Notes: a model not told the origin generated them from the letters alone. Counted from the first letter of the stretch, positions 20,540-33,872 are shown. The stretch: DNA of 64,000 bases from Fragilaria crotonensis (GCA_022925895.1 JAKSYS010000089.1:62001-126000); one strand, 5' to 3'. Program-made: numbers and translations.

Positions 20540-22575
20540 ATCTATGGCCCTACCGGCAGCACCGGTGCTCGTAGCGGGAGGAGCGGCTATACCCGCACCC
20601 CCACCGGCACCAACGTCCTATCGAGAGCTCTACAGCGACGCCACCAACAGTCCGCCTCTGGACCGAACCGCGGCTTATCTAGCTAGCTATCGGTTTACAG
20701 ATGCCGGGTTGGGAGCTGTGCCAACACCGGCAGTACTGAGAGACCAGGCTGTAGCCTTGAGCGACAGGCAGCCCATGGCGTTCCTGGCCCTTACTACCGG
20801 CCCCGACGGAACGCCGGAAGTAGTCATCCTACATCGCCTCCTGCGGTACCTGGACATTCCCGGTGATGACCCTTCGGGGTACAACGACCGGGTTCTAGGC
20901 CTAGTAGGGGACATACTCCCCACCAATACCCGGTTGTTGAATGTCCGAACACTGCCTTCCACTTGGTAAACACGGCGATACGTGTACCCACCGTGGAGGC
21001 CATGGAACTCTGCTGCCCACATGGGCAGACCCTCAAGTGGCGCTGGGTCCGTACAACGAAGAAGACGCCGAAACCGAGTTGATACGTCCACGACACATAC
21101 AACTCGTGCCGGGACGCTACGCGGCGCTGTTAGTGCACCGCCGGAGGATCAAGGCTAAGCAAGCCTACCAGGAATTGGTACTAGGTGCCATCAGGGCCGA
21201 TAACGCTACCGTTGGCTGTCATGATGTGCTCGTCTGGCTCCGTGCTGCCTGCACGGCTCGCGGAGGCGAGGGAGCCCAGAATACACTACCGAGCGTGCAC
21301 CACCTTTTCGCCCCCGTACATCTGCCACCGGAGGTGCATCAGTACGTCACTGCAAAAGTGCACCGCGACCTTCCAGGAATCGGCGCGACCGCCGAAGGGG
21401 CGCTTCCAGGTGCCACTGCCACTTTGCTGGGAGCGCTGCGAGCTCTGACCGATCGGCGTGACGCGACCACGGAGGCGGAGCCCCTACAGACGTAGGGGCC
21501 AGAGGATGGCAGCACGAGTCGAAGACAATTGTGGATGCCTATAAGGAAGCGTACCTCACACTCCTACGTTACGGCAACGTGAATCGGCCAGAGGATGTGG
21601 CCCCGGTTTGGATCGCCTAGCCAACTGCTCGAAGAGCGAGCAGCATATTGTGCTGTCGCAAGAACTACAAAGAGTATGCATGGCGAGAGGCCTGTCCACC
21701 GAGATTTACAACCCGGTAATCACGGCAACCCTCAAGCAGATGGTTAGCGGGCTGCAGTTTGAGGTCATGGGGCCGACGACCTGACATCAGGATGTCAGCC
21801 CTTTCTGGTGTCGTACGCTGGGAGTACCAGCCACTACCAGGCGGTAGCAGCAGCAAGTATTGCAAACCAGCTGTCGCAAGGTGAACAGAGTGCAAGCTTG
21901 TCGGACTACCGCGAAATTCGCGAAAGGAGAGAATCAAGTTCCCTCGGGACATCTCGGAGGTGTGCATCACCTTACTCCGGTATGCAGTCCTATGCCAGGG
22001 GCTATTTCAAGGGGTAGGCCCACCTCATCCATTTGTGGAGGCCATGTGGGGACTCGCATCAAGTCTCCAGAACATGGCTCCCTTTGTGACCGAGCGGTTT
22101 GCGCTAGTGGCGGGCACACCGCAGATAGCCAATACATACTTCTCACGCATCTTACGCACGGTGCAATTAAGTGTGTATGAGTATTTGCAACAAGTCGGAA
22201 CCAATGTTGCCGACGGGGTCAACGGCATCCCACTCCCCTCCTTCGCCTCACTGCTCCAAGACCTGAAGAGGGGCACGTTCCACCTCTCGACGAACTGGGT
22301 CGCTATTCCAGACGAGTACCTCACACCCTCGGTGCAGACGGGAGTCGCCCGGAATCAGGGCTCAATTGCAGGAAGTGGCAACACCATTGCCACCCCTACC
22401 ACAGGGTCCACTCACTCGGTAGTGTCGTCCGTCACCGGAGACACTTCACGCACACCAGTGGCCAGAGAAGAGAACCCGCGCCCGGACGCCGACTTCACGT
22501 CCCTCACAATGAGGCCCGGCGGCATTCGTAATGTGCTGCGTACGCTCGCCCGCAAACAACGACTCAGGCAATGAA
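20540..22575 (+). mobile_element. gag-like region of the YR retroelement
   Basis: This is the first coding region after A1, Pro/Ala-rich and without a recognised enzyme domain. Its position fits the structural (gag-like) protein of DIRS-order elements. It is part of a broken element. Confidence 0.55.
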
Positions 22576-22586
22576 TTCTGCGTCGC

Positions 22587-24860
22587 GTGGTGGACGAAGG
22601 GCCTGTTTTGCCAACTGTGGTAGACGCGCCACACATGCGCCATTTGCGTCGCCTGGTGAGCGCACGCGCTTACTGGCCTACGTTCGCGAACACCTCGTGG
22701 CACCCGCTAACACAGGGACCTGACGGGGACGCCAGGATGGCGCAGACGCAGCCGTCGCTGGCACTGCACCACCCTGGCACTCACAGGCACCTCCATGGCC
22801 AATGGAGGCCGAACACCAACACGCGGCAAGACGTCGTACCAAAGACGAGCGGATCGTATATCGGAAGACACGCAACAGGACGAAACACGGCGGAACTCGA
22901 ATTGGGTAAGTTAGCTGATTATTACGCGGCGCAGGTACAACGTGAGGGTAGCTGGGCACAGTTTATTCGGGCCCAACGGGGCAAGTCCAACATACCACAT
23001 AAAGTAGACACTTTGGCACACCGCGCGTCACGCCTTCTTCACCATTTGAGTGTCCGTGGCGCAAGCGTCACTCTGACGACACCACCATGGGACCATCACC
23101 GCATCTCCGAGGCCATGTCGCGGGGACCCCATAAGTCCTCGCAGGGGGAACGACCATTTGTAGCGGCGGAAATGTTGGATTTTTGCAAACAAGGATACTG
23201 GGTCGTGCTTCCCTACGAGGCCGTGAGGGAGTTACCAAACCTTCGAGTCTCACCATTGGGTGTAGTACCGCAGCGAGACCGGCGCCCACGCCTGATCGTC
23301 GACTACTCGTACTCCGGTGTGAACAGCGAAACACTCCCCCTTGCACCACGTGAAGCCATGCAATTTGGCAAGGCATTGCAACGCCTCCTCAGCACTATCG
23401 TTCACGCCGACCAACGCTATGGCCCCGTCTATCTTGCCAAGATTGACATCGCAGATGGGTTTTACAGAGTATGGATACAACTCTCCGACATTCCCAAACT
23501 TGGTGTGGCTCTCCCCACCAGAGCAAATACACGTGCACTGGTGGCTTTCCCACTCGCTCTACCGATGGGATGGGCAGAGTCACCACCGTACTTTACAGTG
23601 GTGACCGAAACAGCGTGCGATCTCGCCAACGCTATGCTCCGTCAGCGTGACGACCCACACCTACGTCAAGAACATCGCCTGGAAGCGGTAGCTGCCACGC
23701 CGCCGCCAACAGTGTTGTCCCCCCCACACGGCACCAAGGTGCCCTCTCGCCAGTGCACCTCCACAACACTGCATGCCGATGGTCGTGCACCCATCGCCCA
23801 GGTGGATGTCTATGTAGACGACTTTTTGTTGATGGCCCAAACGGCGTCGCAACGTCGCCAGGTCCTGCGGGCAACCTTGGCCTCCATTGACAAAGTCCTC
23901 CGGCCGCTCACGCCCGATGATCCCCCGCATCGCAAGGAACCGGCCTCTATCAAGAAGATGCAGCAAGGCGACGCCCATTGGGCCACCGACAAACGCATCC
24001 TCGGTTGGGATATCGACACCAGCGCCATGACACTGTCCCTCCCTCCCCACCGTCTCACACGGCTACATGCTATCTTGGATTGGATATCACCTCCCGTCGT
24101 CGTCTCCCTGTCAAACAATGGCACCAGTTGCTCGGCGAGCTTCGCTCCATGGCTCCTGCTCTTCCTGGTGCCCGCGGCCTCTTTTCCCTGCTCCAAGACG
24201 CGCTGCGGCACGCCGACCAGCGCCGCATACGCATAACCCCTCACCTGCACGCGCTAGCAGATGATTTCCGACGGCTGGTGGACGACCTCGCCCTGCGCCC
24301 CACACGACTCCAGGAACTGGTGCCCACTTATCCCTCCGACATCGGCGCATCCGACGCGTGCCAACAGGGCATGGGTGGGGTCTGGTTTGACAACCTTGAC
24401 CCCCACGCAGCGCCAATTCTCTGGCGCCACCGTTTCCCGCCACATGTTGCCTCTGCCCTCATCACGGCCGCCAACCCCACCGGCCATCTCTCCATCTCTG
24501 ACCTGGAGTTGGCAGGTATCATCGCCCATCGCGCCATTGTCGCACACGCACGCGACGTTGCCGAACGCACGATCTGGGTCAACGCTGACAATCGCGCGGC
24601 GGTGTCATGGACAACAAAGGGGTCCTCCACCTCCGCTGCCGCGCGTGCCCACCTGTTGCGTTTCGCGGCCCTCCACCAACGCGCCTATCGCTACGTGGTC
24701 CGCACACATTATATACCCGGCCCGGTCAATGTCATGGCCGACGACGCCAGCCGTCGCTGGGACTTGGACGATGCCGCTTTACTCACCTTCTTTAACACCC
24801 GTTACCCTCAGGTACAGTCCTGGCGAATGCAGACGCTCACGCCCGCGATCAGTGCATCAC
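22587..24860 (+). mobile_element. reverse transcriptase and RNase H region of the YR retroelement
   Basis: The RT part shows the palm motifs LIVDYS, YLAKIDIADGFYR and the catalytic YVDD box. An RNase H part follows (SDASQ-like GASDACQQGMGG, an NADNRAA segment and a terminal DDASR). RT then RNase H then recombinase is the DIRS-order arrangement. It is part of a broken element. Confidence 0.88.
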
Positions 24861-24889
24861 TGATTGGTTCGCTGTCCAAGCCGCGTTCT

Positions 24890-26065
24890 CGCGCCGCGTC
24901 TCCACCCAACGGCATGCCTCCGCCACAACCGCTTGGACCCTCTGGCAGGCCTTCTGTACCAGCCTGGGCATCAATCCCTTCCAACTTGGACCCGACCCAG
25001 TTCCTCTTCTCCAACTCTTTGCCCACCGCTACCACAATGGCACCCTCGCTCCCGGCCGTCACCCCGTCCGGACTCGGACGGTGGAAGACGCCATACGCGC
25101 GCTGGGTCAGACGTATGCCCGCATGGGGGCCGTGGACCCTCGTCTAAACTCCCACGGTGCGCTGGACTTTCGCCTCACCGCTTTGTTTCAGGCATGGAAA
25201 CACGACGACGCCCCGCCATCACGGGTCAAACCCCTTCCGCTTGGCGTTGTCGCCCAAGTCTGGGCCACAGCCCACGCCGAAGCCACCCCACTTTCGTGTG
25301 CGGCGGCGCAATGCCTCGTTTTCGGCTTCTTTTTCCTGCTCCGCCCTGGCGAGTACCTCGGCCTTCCCCGGCCAGCCCTTTTCCGCCTGTGCGACGTCCA
25401 ATTCTGGATTGGCTCGCGCGCCCTCGCCCCACGCCACCTGCCCTGACGCGGACCTCCTTGCCTCTACCTTTGTCGCTCTGACGTTCACGCAACAAAAAAA
25501 TGGTGTTCGCAATGAAACCATCGGGCATGGGCGCTCCGGGCACCCCCACCTCTGCCCTGTCCTCGCTCTTGCCTCACGTGTGATCGCACTGCGCGCCTGC
25601 GGCGCCGCGCCCGACACCACCCTTAATGCCTTCCGCCCTCGGCCGGACGCGCCCTTTCACTTCGTCACCGCCACTTCCCTCACATCCCGCATTCGAGCTG
25701 CACTCATTCTTCATCCCGACCCCGCATACACCCTTCCCGACGTCTCCGTTCGCTCCACCCGTGCGGGCGGCGCCATGGCGCTGCTGTGCGCCGGGGTCGA
25801 CAGTGATCGCATTCGCTTGGTCGGTCGGTGGCGGTCGGACGAGATGTACAGGTACCTCCACGTACAGGCGCAGCCGGTGATGACTGGCCTCTCCGCCGCG
25901 ATGCTTCACGGTGGTACCTTTCGCCTCACTCCCCCCGTGACCAGTCCTCTTTTTTCTCCCACCCGCCTTCGGCCTCCCGCCCTCCACCTTTGTGGCCCAT
26001 ATGGGCCAGAGTACATGGTTAGCACTGCCCGCGACAGCGCTACCGCACTCCGGGTAGGAGCTTAA
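24890..26065 (+). mobile_element. tyrosine recombinase region of the YR retroelement
   Basis: The C-terminal region resembles DIRS/PAT recombinases: a core-binding helical part (GFFFLLRPGEYLG) followed by the catalytic half with an SVRSTRAGGAM block, RLVGRW and MYRYLH, where the nucleophilic Tyr is expected. Such recombinases integrate a circular cDNA without target duplication. It is part of a broken element. Confidence 0.85.
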
Positions 26066-26182
26066 GGCTCCCATAGTAAGATGGTCGTTACCACCATACC
26101 CTGATCACTGTAGCATACTACTACAGCAGGGACCATTAGCATAGCAGCCGCTGAGGCGGGAAGTGCTTGCACGCATCCCGCC
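26006..26182 (+). repeat. B1 split direct repeat
   Basis: A 177-bp copy of the right terminal repeat that also overlaps the 3' end of the recombinase region. It starts CCAGAGTACATGG and ends ATCCCGCC, immediately followed by A2. Confidence 0.92.
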
Positions 26183-26475
26183 GTCAGCGGCAGCAGCTGA
26201 ACGGTCCCTCATCATCACACGCACGCAGACGGACCACAGCACCCGAATAACGCAAGTCGGCCAACAGAAGTCTACGTGGATACGGAAAATGCTACATACG
26301 TGGGAGCACCAAAGATTCTGACCTCTGAACGGAACGTAATGCACAGGTCTCATTGTACGTCGAAGCTTCGGTTCAACCGACACGACTTCAAGAACCCACC
26401 GACGCTCGCGGAACCTGCATCCAGCCAGGCATCGCGAGACGGTGGCACCAACCGATAGCAGATAGTTGCTTTAAG
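26183..26475 (+). repeat. A2 split direct repeat
   Basis: The internal copy of A1, sandwiched between B1 and B2. It starts GTCAGCGGCAGC and ends TTGCTTTAAG. Confidence 0.92.
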
Positions 26476-26490
26476 CCCGCCCGCCCACAA

Positions 26491-26668
26491 CCAGAGTACA
26501 TGGTTAGCACTGCCCGCGACAGCGCTACCGCACTCCGGGTAGGAGCTTAAGGCTCCCATAGTAAGATGGTCGTTACCACCATACCCTGATCACTGTAGCA
26601 TACTACTACAGCAGGGACCATTAGCATAGCAGCCGCTGAGGCGGGAAAGTGCTTGCACGCATCCCGCC
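26491..26668 (+). repeat. B2 split direct repeat (right terminus)
   Basis: The right-end copy of B1, ending ATCCCGCC at 26668, after which GTAC-rich host sequence begins. Confidence 0.92.
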
Positions 26669-27092
26669 ACTACTAGTGTCTACAGTACGGTCAAGGTACT
26701 GTAGTATTTTACAGTAGTTGCTCAAGCTACAACCTACTGTAGTAGAGTATTGTAGATCATTGCATCTAAGGGCACAGGGATGAGATTCAACCTTATTAAC
26801 TTAAGTTTTTATTCATTTAAATGAATAATTTTTCATAGATACGTATTCTGTTCATTATTACGTAGTTTGATGAAGTAAAACTGAGCAAATTGAAAAAACT
26901 GTTATTTGTGTTTTTCTTACATACGCAGTACAACTACATAGTATGAATTTGACTTATGTCATAAGTACGTTATAATACTAAGTTTTACCGGAATAATTCA
27001 TTTTCTGTGGGCATTTCATTATTACGTAATTTTTGTTGCTTAAATCTGCGCTTTTATATCCAGTTACTACGAGTCTGATTTCAGGAATATGA

Positions 27093-27430
27093 ATGTGTTT
27101 TCAGGTTTTGAATGGCACTCTATTACACTGGTTGCCTTCTCCCGATAAAGCACCGCAACCAGTATTTTGCCTTGTTACCAATTTCCACTTTGCATCAGTT
27201 TTTGGATGCTGCTGCGTTATTGTTTGCTCATCTTTCCTCTGTCTCAATCCGCACTGCAACGGACGCCGTCGGCGGTTTGTAAGCGAGAAATCATTTGGAA
27301 TGCATCTTCAAAAATCCACTTTGTGTTGGCATTTCTTCTGTGCCCGTATGTCTGCAGGTTTAGCTTCCTCATTGGACAGCAATTGCCTTGTCGTGCCTTG
27401 CCTGATAAGCAGTGCGGCAAAAGACGCTAA
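27093..27430 (+). pseudogene. transposase N-terminal zinc-finger fragment of E1
   Basis: The reading contains CLNPHCNGRRRRF...EKSFGMHLQ...LCWHF, with Cys/Cys/His/Cys spacing like the start of the E2 transposase at 47694 (CYNPHCMSRRKSF...EKAFTMHFQ...LCLEF). This conserved C-x3-C...H...C finger is the likely DNA-binding head of the transposase. The remainder of the gene is missing or replaced. The similarity was judged by eye between these two window copies. Confidence 0.6.
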
Positions 27431-27599
27431 CTCCCTCAATGGGAGCTCCCAATGCGCCACGTCGCAACGTTGGTCCAAACCGCTCATAACAAAATTCTTG
27501 ATTGTGAACCGACTGAAGCTATCCCAGAATCGAAGAAGCCCTCCGACTTCGTTAAGGGAATCACTGACCTCAAATTGGAATCCACAATGTCAGTTGTAC

Positions 27600-30500
27600 T
27601 CGGCAATCTAAGAGTGCTCCATGACGTCCAGATGTGCCTGCAGTATTTGTCCACGACAGTGGAGAATCGAGCAACTCTCAGAAGAGCAAGAATAGGAATC
27701 TCAGGCGACAAATCTAGCGGAACGAAAAAGGATAAAGGAAAATTACCAAAGAGCTTCAAGCTCAAGAACAAGTATTACCCCCAGGATGGGGCAAAAAGAA
27801 GGGGAAGCAATTGGTGGCGGCGTTGAAAAAACAAAACATAGATGAACTGAAGATTGAAATGAAGAAAGGTCAAGACACAAAGGAGGTCAACACGGAAGAG
27901 TCAAGTGCTAACGACACAGCTGGCAAGGAGTTTGGCCGCGCGGCCCACAGATAGAAACCGAAGAAGGAGTGACTCGCATGCACCGCCGCAATGATCTCGA
28001 TGGCATTGTACTCAGTGAACTACGATGCAATACGAGGAGCACGCCATCGTCCATCGTCCGGGATGATGTGAGATGGATTCTTACACCAATACCTGCGTGG
28101 CTGAGAGTAATTGCGTAAATCTTGAATACACCGGCAGGATGGCAGAAGTGGAAGCCTGCTCCCCTGACTATCCCTCGATGCAAGCGCCCATCGCGACGGT
28201 TTCTGGCACAATGTTCGTATTAATTATTAATGAGGCACCATTATACTTTGGCGACTCGCTGCATTTTTTGTCACTCCTGTCACCCAATCAACTTTGGGAT
28301 CACGACGTGCATGTTGATGATAGACATCATCAACACGCTCCCGATTCCCTTTTAGGTATCCTCATTCCGTCTGAACCACTACATATTCCATTCACTCCGG
28401 AAGGTGTCATTGCAGGATTTGACACCCAACCACCCACCCGACAAGAACTTGACAATCTCATACCTCGAATTAATGTCTGACAGAGGAGAAAGAAATAAAT
28501 TCCAATAACAAATGACAAATTACAGATATGAGAGCTTGGCACGTGAAGATCCTAAACTCCAAGGCAACCAAGTACCGGATCCAGAGTTGTATGCAGATCA
28601 TATCGGCAACCCAATCCTTATTTGAGATCAAGTTGGCAAACGAGGTGAATGCGACGGACTCACCCGCTCCTTAGCAGAATTTCAATGTTGGCATCATCTC
28701 CTATAACTTCCAAGAATTTGGCACGCCGATGGATGGTGGGTATCAAGACCACAAGGAAGTCACTTAATGTGACAACCCAGCGCGGAGTGAGATCAATACC
28801 CAACCCAGCAATGCGGCGATACAAACCCAGATGGCGCACCTGCGTTATCCGAGATTAAAGGGAATCTACTATGCAGACATAATGGAGCCAAAGATCAAAT
28901 CTATCAATTTGCGGAGGTAGGCTTATGAAAGTTTATCTAATGAAGTGGAAGAATGAATTGATATATGCCCTTGACGACTGTGTCAAGAATGTTAGAATTC
29001 CGGGAGTGTTGTTGTGTGACAACGACGTGACAATAGAAGGGTGGAATGAGTGAAGAAGACGTATCAGAAAGTACTCGATCAAACCAAAGTACACAGAACC
29101 ATACTCTTCTCTCCAGAATAAAGCAGAACCCAATATCAGGGAACTCAAGAGGATGATAAGGAGATATTAAGATAAGTCGCCATCCCCGCAATGACTATGA
29201 AACTATTTGGCAAACCTGTGTGCAAACGTCCGATCATTCATCGCAGGGACACACCGGATCTTCACGGATGATCTGCGTGTGAACAGGTACACAGTTGGAC
29301 ACCCGATATTTTCAATTAGTTGCTACATCATGCATGGGTGGTATGAAGTCGTCTCATATCTTGATGATGACAATGAATGGAAACTTGCTTGCTGGCTTGG
29401 CCAGCGGAAGATTTTGGCGGCGGTGACGCTGCGTTTCTACTGTCCAAATTTCCCGAGACCAGTCGTAAGGAGTACCCTGTGGTCCTTAACCCCAAACAAA
29501 CTCTTGGGTCATATTAAAGGATCTCAAGGACACAAACCCGTTCAGATAGCAGAGTATGCAGTCATAAATAACCTTACTAATGAGCCAGCCTTCCAATGGT
29601 GGGTACCGTTTGTGCTCAAAAAGTGCGAACACATTCTACACAAAGTCAAGTCAAAGTATTGGTCTACGTCTCACAAGTACAGACTGGAGCTACCAAAAAG
29701 CATGACAGAAGCATTGCAGTGTTACAGATTGATAGGAGAACGGGACAGATTTTTGGAGGAAGGCAATGGACAATGAAATCCGTAATGTGCTTCCTGCATT
29801 TGAATTTATTGAAGGAGACAATGCAAAAGTACCTCCCGGATACTATACCTTTGTTGACACATACTTTGTGTTCGACACAAAAAATGGACCCTTATACGGA
29901 AGGCCAGATTGGTGGCAAGAGGCAGCATGACCAAGCCAACTAAGGAGGAAACATTCGTATCTGTTGTGAGAAGAGACACTGTTTGACTCTTCTTTCTCTT
30001 AGCCGCCCTGAATGACCTGGGATTGCTCCCCTGTGATGTACAAAATGCTTACTTGGCAGCTCCAAACAATTGGGACCAGAATACAAAGGAAGGAGGGCAA
30101 TCATTGGCAAGGCTTTATAGCTATGGTTTGCAATCCAGCCGGAGATCATTTCGAGATTTCCTTGCCTTGAATTTGCAAGGGATGGGCTTCATTTTATTGA
30201 CGGTGGATCCTGAACTTTGGAGTCAAAGCGAACAGGGACCCAGAATACAAAAAAACCCAAACCTAATTTACGTGCTGCCGCGGTGTTCAGACTACAAACG
30301 CTCGACCCACACGACTAGACACTACCATGTAGTGGTAGCGGCTAGCATGACCCCCGTGAACGATATCACTGTGCCCCGAAATAGTGACGGATGGACTTAA
30401 CTCCTTGGATTGCCTTAGCTTTTGCCCTCTTGATGCTCATCTTGACTAGCGGACCATAAACGGCAAGCCAGTTTTTATTATACATCATCGTCTTCCAAAA

Positions 30501-31200
30501 GTGATCCGTGATATCCTGGTGTAGAAGCTGTCGAACGCTCGGCTCCATTTGATTCCGGAAGTCATATATGTCAATCAGGGTACGATTGACAACTAGGCGT
30601 TCCGCCAATGCTTGAGAACGAGCGTCTGCCCCATGGAGCTCCGTGTTCCGCAATTCCCAGAGAAGAAACCATTGTTGCCAGATAGCGCCAATTATAGCAG
30701 TCTGCCATCTTTGCCCCGTTTGACGTTTGGTCTCCGTGGCCCTTGCCTGCCTAGCATAATACTCATCTTGGAGAGAGCTCCATTCGCAGCTGAACCAACC
30801 CAGAAACATATGGTCCCAGGCAATCTCATTCTGTTGATATATCAGGCGTCGTATGCCTATAGGGGCGTCGGACATGTGCATAGTGAACTCGCTTTCGGTG
30901 GAGGAACTCTGAAGTGTCCAATCACCAATAGCCTGCATGAGTAATTGTTTCAGATGGGGCATCGTCCCCAATTTGTCGCATTTCCATTCCAGAGTCCGGA
31001 GCATCGCCTGCTTCCTGGTGACATGTGGCTCTGAGGGACAATGTAGAATAGGGACCCAGAATACAAATACATCATATCTTATGTTGACGCATTCCAAGGG
31101 GTTGACCCAAACACTTTCATGGACTCACTCGGTCAGCTAAAGAACCATTGATATACTTGGGTGTCAGGACTATACAAAATTCATGACAGCGACAATCCCA
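27600..31200 (+). mobile_element. Ty1/copia fossil (CoDi-like), internal region only, interrupted by a LINE
   Basis: Protease (about 28.07-28.48 kb, DSYTNTCVAESNC and NEAPLYFGD), gag-pre-integrase (about 28.65-28.86 kb, TTQRGVR), integrase traces and reverse transcriptase (about 29.6-30.2 kb, LLAALNDLGLLPCDVQNAYL) occur in copia order, and a downstream piece continues after 31.05 kb. The wording of the protease and RT blocks matches diatom CoDi elements. No LTRs were recognised. It is old and heavily broken, with many breaks. Confidence 0.78.
30252..31049 (-). mobile_element. 5'-truncated LINE inserted in the copia fossil
   Basis: The 18-base string AGGGACCCAGAATACAAA occurs at 30234-30251 and again at 31050-31067, an exact target-site duplication flanking about 800 bp. 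The insert carries one open minus-strand frame of about 240 codons (30366-31097, running a few codons into the flank). Its pattern, GRW-like GQRWQTAIIGAIWQQW and LWELRNTELHG, is typical of the region after the reverse transcriptase in LINEs of algae. The 5' part with RT is absent, as expected for 5' truncation. The exact duplication and open frame point to a young insertion. The LINE family is not certain. Confidence 0.82.
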
Positions 31201-33599
31201 ATAAAGTGAAAAGCAAGCTTTGGCATTTGCGCCATCCATTCACCAGACCAGGCCAGCATTTAGGACAAGCTGCTCGCTTCCTGGGGAGCAGAGGAATGCA
31301 GTTGTTGGAGTGGAGAAAGCATTAACTGCTTGGGATGCTGATGAAGGAAGAACAACTGCTGCATCACGTGTGATGCAGCAGTCACTATTAAAATCTATCC
31401 AGCATCAGAACCATGTTGGAAAATTATCTACTACCTCGGAGGATTTTTTAAAAGGTGTCGTTTCCAAGGAGTCAGAGGCTGGCTCATTGGATTTTGGTGA
31501 TGCATCAACACCAAAAGAAGTCATTCCCTCAGTTCTCAACCTCCAACATGATCAGATTCACTTCTTGTTGTTGTTCCTTTCTTCAAAAGAGCAGGAGTAA
31601 CATGATAGGGACAGCCACAAGAATATGGCTGGGACTTGTTGATACAACAGCCTCAAGGTTGCAGTCTAGGTCTCAGGTGCTTTGCTGGTTAGGCACGACA
31701 TGAGGACACACTACTTTAAATCAATAAAGCAAGATTCCCCAGGTGACCAGCGTCCACACAAGAAACAAAACTACACCAAGCTCCCACCCTTGTTACAGGA
31801 ACCCTTCTTTGTGTAAGAAACAGCAACAAGTCTGAAGCACAAAATCCGCTCAAGGTTGTTGTTAACAGCAATCTGTGTGGACAAGTTGAAATCAGAAAAA
31901 TAGTGAGCAAAAAATAGAGTAAAAAGCAGTGAGCACCATTAGCAGCAAACACCGAGTACTACTACAGTAGTGGTAGTTACCCAAGAAGTACTCGTAGTAA
32001 TAGTACTTCAGCAATAGTACTTCAGTAATAGTACTGTATACAGAGGATGCACTGTAACAATAATCGATAGTACATCCGGGTTCGAACATCCGGGTTGGTA
32101 CATCCGGGTTACAACACGAAATCACACTGGAGCAGCATGATCAAATCAATGAACATCACAGGCAACAATCAACAAAAGCACACAACTCACATGAAGACAA
32201 CATCAGTGATATTATGGTGATGGTGATGATGGTAATGAGGTGTTCTTCTGGTGAAAGAAAGAAAAGGAAGGGGATTGTGTGAAGAGAGTGTGAAGTGTGA
32301 AGTATTCTGTTGAGTGTTGTCAGGTCTGATGCAGCCAGATTGTTCCGAAACGCATCGTTTAACGGCTTTTTTAACGCATTTTTAACGGATATGCTGATCC
32401 ACAGTGGCAAGTACTAGTGCTACTGTTGTGCAGTACGTACTAGCTAGAGTACATATACTAGCAGAGTACTTCAAGTGCGTACTATTGGTAGGCAGTAGAG
32501 TGCATGAAGCATGTACTGTTCGAGTGTGCATATACGCAGCACTACTAGTAGTATAGTCCACATTGGAGTACAAGAGAACTACTAGTGGAACTGGGATTCA
32601 GTGGCAGACACCAATGTGCACTATGTGTATTGCCATACTGTACGCACATGCACAATGTAGAAAATCAGTACAGGAGTGTTTAAATGTTCAAATGAATTCG
32701 GTTTGAAAGGCTCTCGCAGAAATAAACGTAGCTGTGTACTAGATGCCACGCCAACTGTTCTTCTGAGAATTTAAACCATATGCGATGGCAAATTCAAAAC
32801 ACCAGCAAAGGGCCAATATGCCTCATGAGAACACAATCAGAAAAAATGCAGGGACAGTGGAGCAGGATCAAGCATTGACGCTCGAATCACGAAAGCCCCA
32901 ATAGCCAAGGGATGACAACAGGACATCCTCAACATGAGGCCTTGCCGTCCAGGAAAACGGGCATGTGTGGTAGGTACCGCCGATGACAAATGGATTTCTG
33001 TTGTGATTTTTGGCGGTTTCAAAACCAAGTCAATCAAGGTTTTCACCATTGCCCAGAAGCAATCAATTTGAGATTCACTTTGGCGGTGGTTGCATGTTCA
33101 AAGAAATGGCAAGAAGTCCTGCCAAATGACAGTTAAGAAGCGTGCATTGTGTTTTGTTATGACATCAATCCACACTTGCTTGGTCGTATGGTGGCTTCAT
33201 GTCCACTACATATCCTCGATTGATGCCGGTCATGTTTGCCCCATGTATAGATTCCAACAGCGTGTGGAACGACGATGCGCTGATGGCAGAATAGGATTGT
33301 GGGGATAATCAACAAAGCTTTGAGAAGCACATGTTGACGATCAGTGACGAAGCGTTTCTGTTGTTAGTCTTAGTAAACGACGCCACCTGCTGGTCAGCAA
33401 AGGTACAATTGGAAACTGGTGAGCCAACTTTGCAGTTGTGATTTTGTTTGTAACATCATCCTCACGGCAAGTCGTGCAGGCAATGCCTATTATGCATCCA
33501 GAAGCGAAGGTGCAGCTCCCAGTAAGTAAGTATTTGTGTTGATAAGGACCTGTGAACAACACCAACACAAACTAACCACACATCATGATCGGTGCTACA

Positions 33600-33872
33600 G
33601 ATTCCTAAGTATACATTCTCAAAAATTGCGAGCAAGAGCAAGCCAATGGTGGCATTGGATGGTCAGATGAATGCATTGCCAAATACAACATGATTTACGA
33701 TCTTGTAGAAGTTGATCGTCAGTTGCAAGACAACGCTTTTAATCAGGAGTTGTTGAAGGTTCACCAAAAACGGCGTCAAAGGAATAAATCACCAAACGAA
33801 CCCACTGTTAACACTGAACGTGCAAAGAACCGCAAACCTCGCGACGATCTTCGAAAGAGGCACTCATCGTAG
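33600..33872 (+). pseudogene. fragment of a transposon accessory gene (GWSxE motif)
   Basis: The translation around 33630-33872 reads GGIGWSDECIAKYNMIYDLV...DR, a motif (GGWSxEgxxxFNxlyxlv) also visible near 56.1 kb in E2 (KYGGWSHEESHDSMNF). A Lys/Arg-rich tail follows to the stop at 33870-33872. It is probably the leftover of an E1-encoded DNA-binding accessory protein. Function unknown. Confidence 0.45.

Larger units (their letters stand above)
20204..26668 (+). mobile_element. tyrosine-recombinase retroelement (PAT/Ngaro/TOC-like, DIRS order) with split direct repeats
   Basis: The repeat layout is A1 (20204-20499) - coding body - B1 (26006-26182) - A2 (26183-26475) - B2 (26491-26668), the split direct repeat arrangement of PAT, Ngaro and algal TOC elements. 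The body holds, in order, a gag-like region, reverse transcriptase, RNase H and a tyrosine recombinase, with no DDE integrase. A1/A2 and B1/B2 are nearly identical, so insertion is recent on an evolutionary scale. The coding body is more GC-rich than its surroundings. It appears full length but broken, with probably a handful of coding breaks. Confidence 0.9.

Noticed and set aside
32080-32115. Possible tRNA (GGTTCGAAC near 32093)
   Set aside because: It belongs to a short tandem of ACATCCGGGTT; no acceptor, D or anticodon stems can be formed.
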